DNA of 7,225 nucleotides, from positions 1 to 7,225 of the forward strand of contig CAYLOP010000157.1 of the NCBI GenBank assembly GCA_964385305.1, in the 5' to 3' direction. Shown here piece after piece: positions 6,087 through 7,225 of the stretch; positions within the stretch are counted from its first letter, which is position 1, and the number at the start of each line of letters is the position of its first letter. The stretch is from CAYLOP01 sp964385305. GTDB lineage: Bacteria; Chloroflexota; Anaerolineae; Anaerolineales; E44-bin32. The notes below the pieces were generated by a model. The model was not told the DNA's origin and searched no databases. It was given only the letters and a program-made list of their open reading frames with translations. A program made the translations under genes and the position numbers.

Positions 6087-7225
6087 AAGTCCTGTTCCTC
6101 GCTTCCGAGGCGACACCCTTTATTAAGGTTGGGGGCTTGGCGGATGTGGCGGGCGAGTTGCCGCCAGTGCTTCGTACAATAGGTGTGGACATCCGCCTTG
6201 GTATGCCGTTCTATCCGTTGATGCGCTCGAGTTTGAATGCTCGTCAGATTGCCTCTCTCAACATTCCTTATCAGCACGGGGAGCAGCCTGCTGATGTCTA
6301 CATGATCGAGCGCGAAGATGGGTGTGCCGTATTTGTGGATGGCGAACCCGTTCGTGCGACCGAGGTCGTGTATGGCGACCCCGTGCAGGATGCCATGAAA
6401 TTCACGTTCACAGCTCTTGCGGCGTTGATGGCATGTGAGCAGCTGGGTTGGCAGCCTCACATCCTACATGCAAATGACTGGCACATGGCACCGGCGGTCG
6501 CGTGGCTCCATGACCGTCGCAAAGTTCATGAATTCTGGCGGCGTACCGCGACGATCCTCACCATACATAACCTTCCCTACATGGGGGCGGGGGGCGAGGC
6601 GGCATTGGAAGCCTATGGCATCCCGCCAACCGAGGATGAGCGGCTACCGCTCTGGGCTCAAAACATGCCCTTAGCGGTGGGTCTGGCGACAGCCGATTGG
6701 ATCTCCACTGTCAGCCCCACCTACGCTGAGGAGATACAGACGCCTGAGTTTGGATGCGGTCTGGAGCACCTATTAATCGCGCGTCGCGCGCGCATGGTGG
6801 GCATTCTGAACGGCATCGACCCCAAAGTATGGGATCCGGAGCGTGACCCCGCACTCCAGGCACGGTATGCACGATCGGAACTCAAGCTGCGTGCAAAGAA
6901 CAAGCGCGCACTGCAGGAGGAGCTTGGTCTACCTGCAGAGGCAGACATACCCTTGCTAGGTATGACCACTCGGCTCGATTGGCAAAAAGGTGTCGATCTC
7001 GCGCTGGAAGCGCTTGAGCGGACGCTCGATATCCCCTGGCAAGCTGTCCTGCTCGGAACCGGGGATCGGGATCTGGAACGAAGAACCCGTGATTTCGCCA
7101 TCGCCAATCCCGAGCGAGTCTGCGCTGTGCAGCGCTTCGACCCGCAGTTGGCACGACGACTTTACGGAGCGTGCGACATGATGCTCATCCCCTCACGCTA
7201 CGAGCCCTGTGGTCTGGCACAGATG
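6083..7225 (+). CDS. glgA: Glycogen synthase (GT5), 3' end outside window
   Basis: GlgA adds glucose from ADP-glucose (or UDP-glucose in some lineages) to the non-reducing end of alpha-1,4-glucan. The frame is open from ATG 6083 to the window edge, giving 381 residues of an expected ~480. The N-terminal GT5 domain begins MKVLFLASEATPF and carries KVGGLADVAGELP (15-27, Lys15 at the sugar-nucleotide site), HANDWH (129-134) and TIHN (160-163). STVSPTYAEEI and GILNGIDPKVWDP mark the linker to the C-terminal Rossmann domain. There RLDWQKG (Arg297, Lys302), LGTGD and SRYEPCGL (Glu374) supply the donor-site residues. The expected catalytic and binding residues in the visible part are intact. The common KTGGLADV is KVGGLADV here, a variant known in some GlgAs, and the segment after TIHN is LPYMGAGGEAAL rather than the usual LAYQG type. 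The ATG overlaps the branching enzyme stop (ATGA) and lacks a well-placed Shine-Dalgarno, implying translational coupling. The donor sugar cannot be settled from sequence alone. Confidence 0.95.
   Translation, partial: MKVLFLASEATPFIKVGGLADVAGELPPVLRTIGVDIRLGMPFYPLMRSSLNARQIASLNIPYQHGEQPADVYMIEREDGCAVFVDGEPVRATEVVYGDPVQDAMKFTFTALAALMACEQLGWQPHILHANDWHMAPAVAWLHDRRKVHEFWRRTATILTIHNLPYMGAGGEAALEAYGIPPTEDERLPLWAQNMPLAVGLATADWISTVSPTYAEEIQTPEFGCGLEHLLIARRARMVGILNGIDPKVWDPERDPALQARYARSELKLRAKNKRALQEELGLPAEADIPLLGMTTRLDWQKGVDLALEALERTLDIPWQAVLLGTGDRDLERRTRDFAIANPERVCAVQRFDPQLARRLYGACDMMLIPSRYEPCGLAQM

Noticed and set aside
6721..7154. Minus-strand frames opposite glgA
   Set aside because: They are Ser/Arg-rich antisense readings of a conserved GT5 gene.

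Overview
The window is bacterial, with tightly packed genes that all read on the + strand. The gene set suggests a lineage such as Chloroflexota (Anaerolineae-like): an etfBA pair, a membrane-anchored PD40 propeller with a Thr/Pro linker, a GH57-type branching enzyme coupled to a glycogen synthase, and TACAAT-type -10 boxes. This placement is an inference from gene types and family resemblance, not from any database search. No plasmid, phage, transposon, CRISPR, tRNA or rRNA signature was found.

Layout. (1) 1-1501: the 3' part of etfB, then complete etfA, overlapping by one base. Together they encode the two subunits of an electron transfer flavoprotein. A perfect 13-bp hairpin at 1557-1586, without a U-tract, probably ends or protects this transcript. 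(2) 1612-2805: a candidate promoter and a single gene for a membrane-anchored, six-bladed TolB/PD40-type beta-propeller. (3) 2806-3857: a short spacer holding two back-to-back hairpins, then a DUF1295 (steroid 5-alpha-reductase-like) membrane protein with a very strong ribosome binding site. (4) 3858-4430: the only long gap, about 570 bases. No convincing gene was found in it. It holds several small dyads, one possible nested RNA fold, and at its right end an extended -10 promoter. (5) 4431-7225: a GH57 1,4-alpha-glucan branching enzyme, followed with ATGA overlap by glgA, glycogen synthase, which is cut off by the window end.

How the genes work together. EtfB and EtfA form one heterodimer passing electrons between flavin dehydrogenases and a quinone reductase or other partner; the partner gene is not visible. 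GlgA lengthens alpha-1,4-glucan chains from a nucleotide sugar and the GH57 enzyme adds alpha-1,6 branches, so the last two genes form a compact glycogen-making unit. The propeller gene and the DUF1295 gene look like independent single-gene units.

No clear undescribed multi-gene system is present. The observations most worth a second look are the glgA start with no proper ribosome binding site, the strong tailless hairpin after etfA, the roughly 20-residue insertion in EtfA, and the gene-poor gap.
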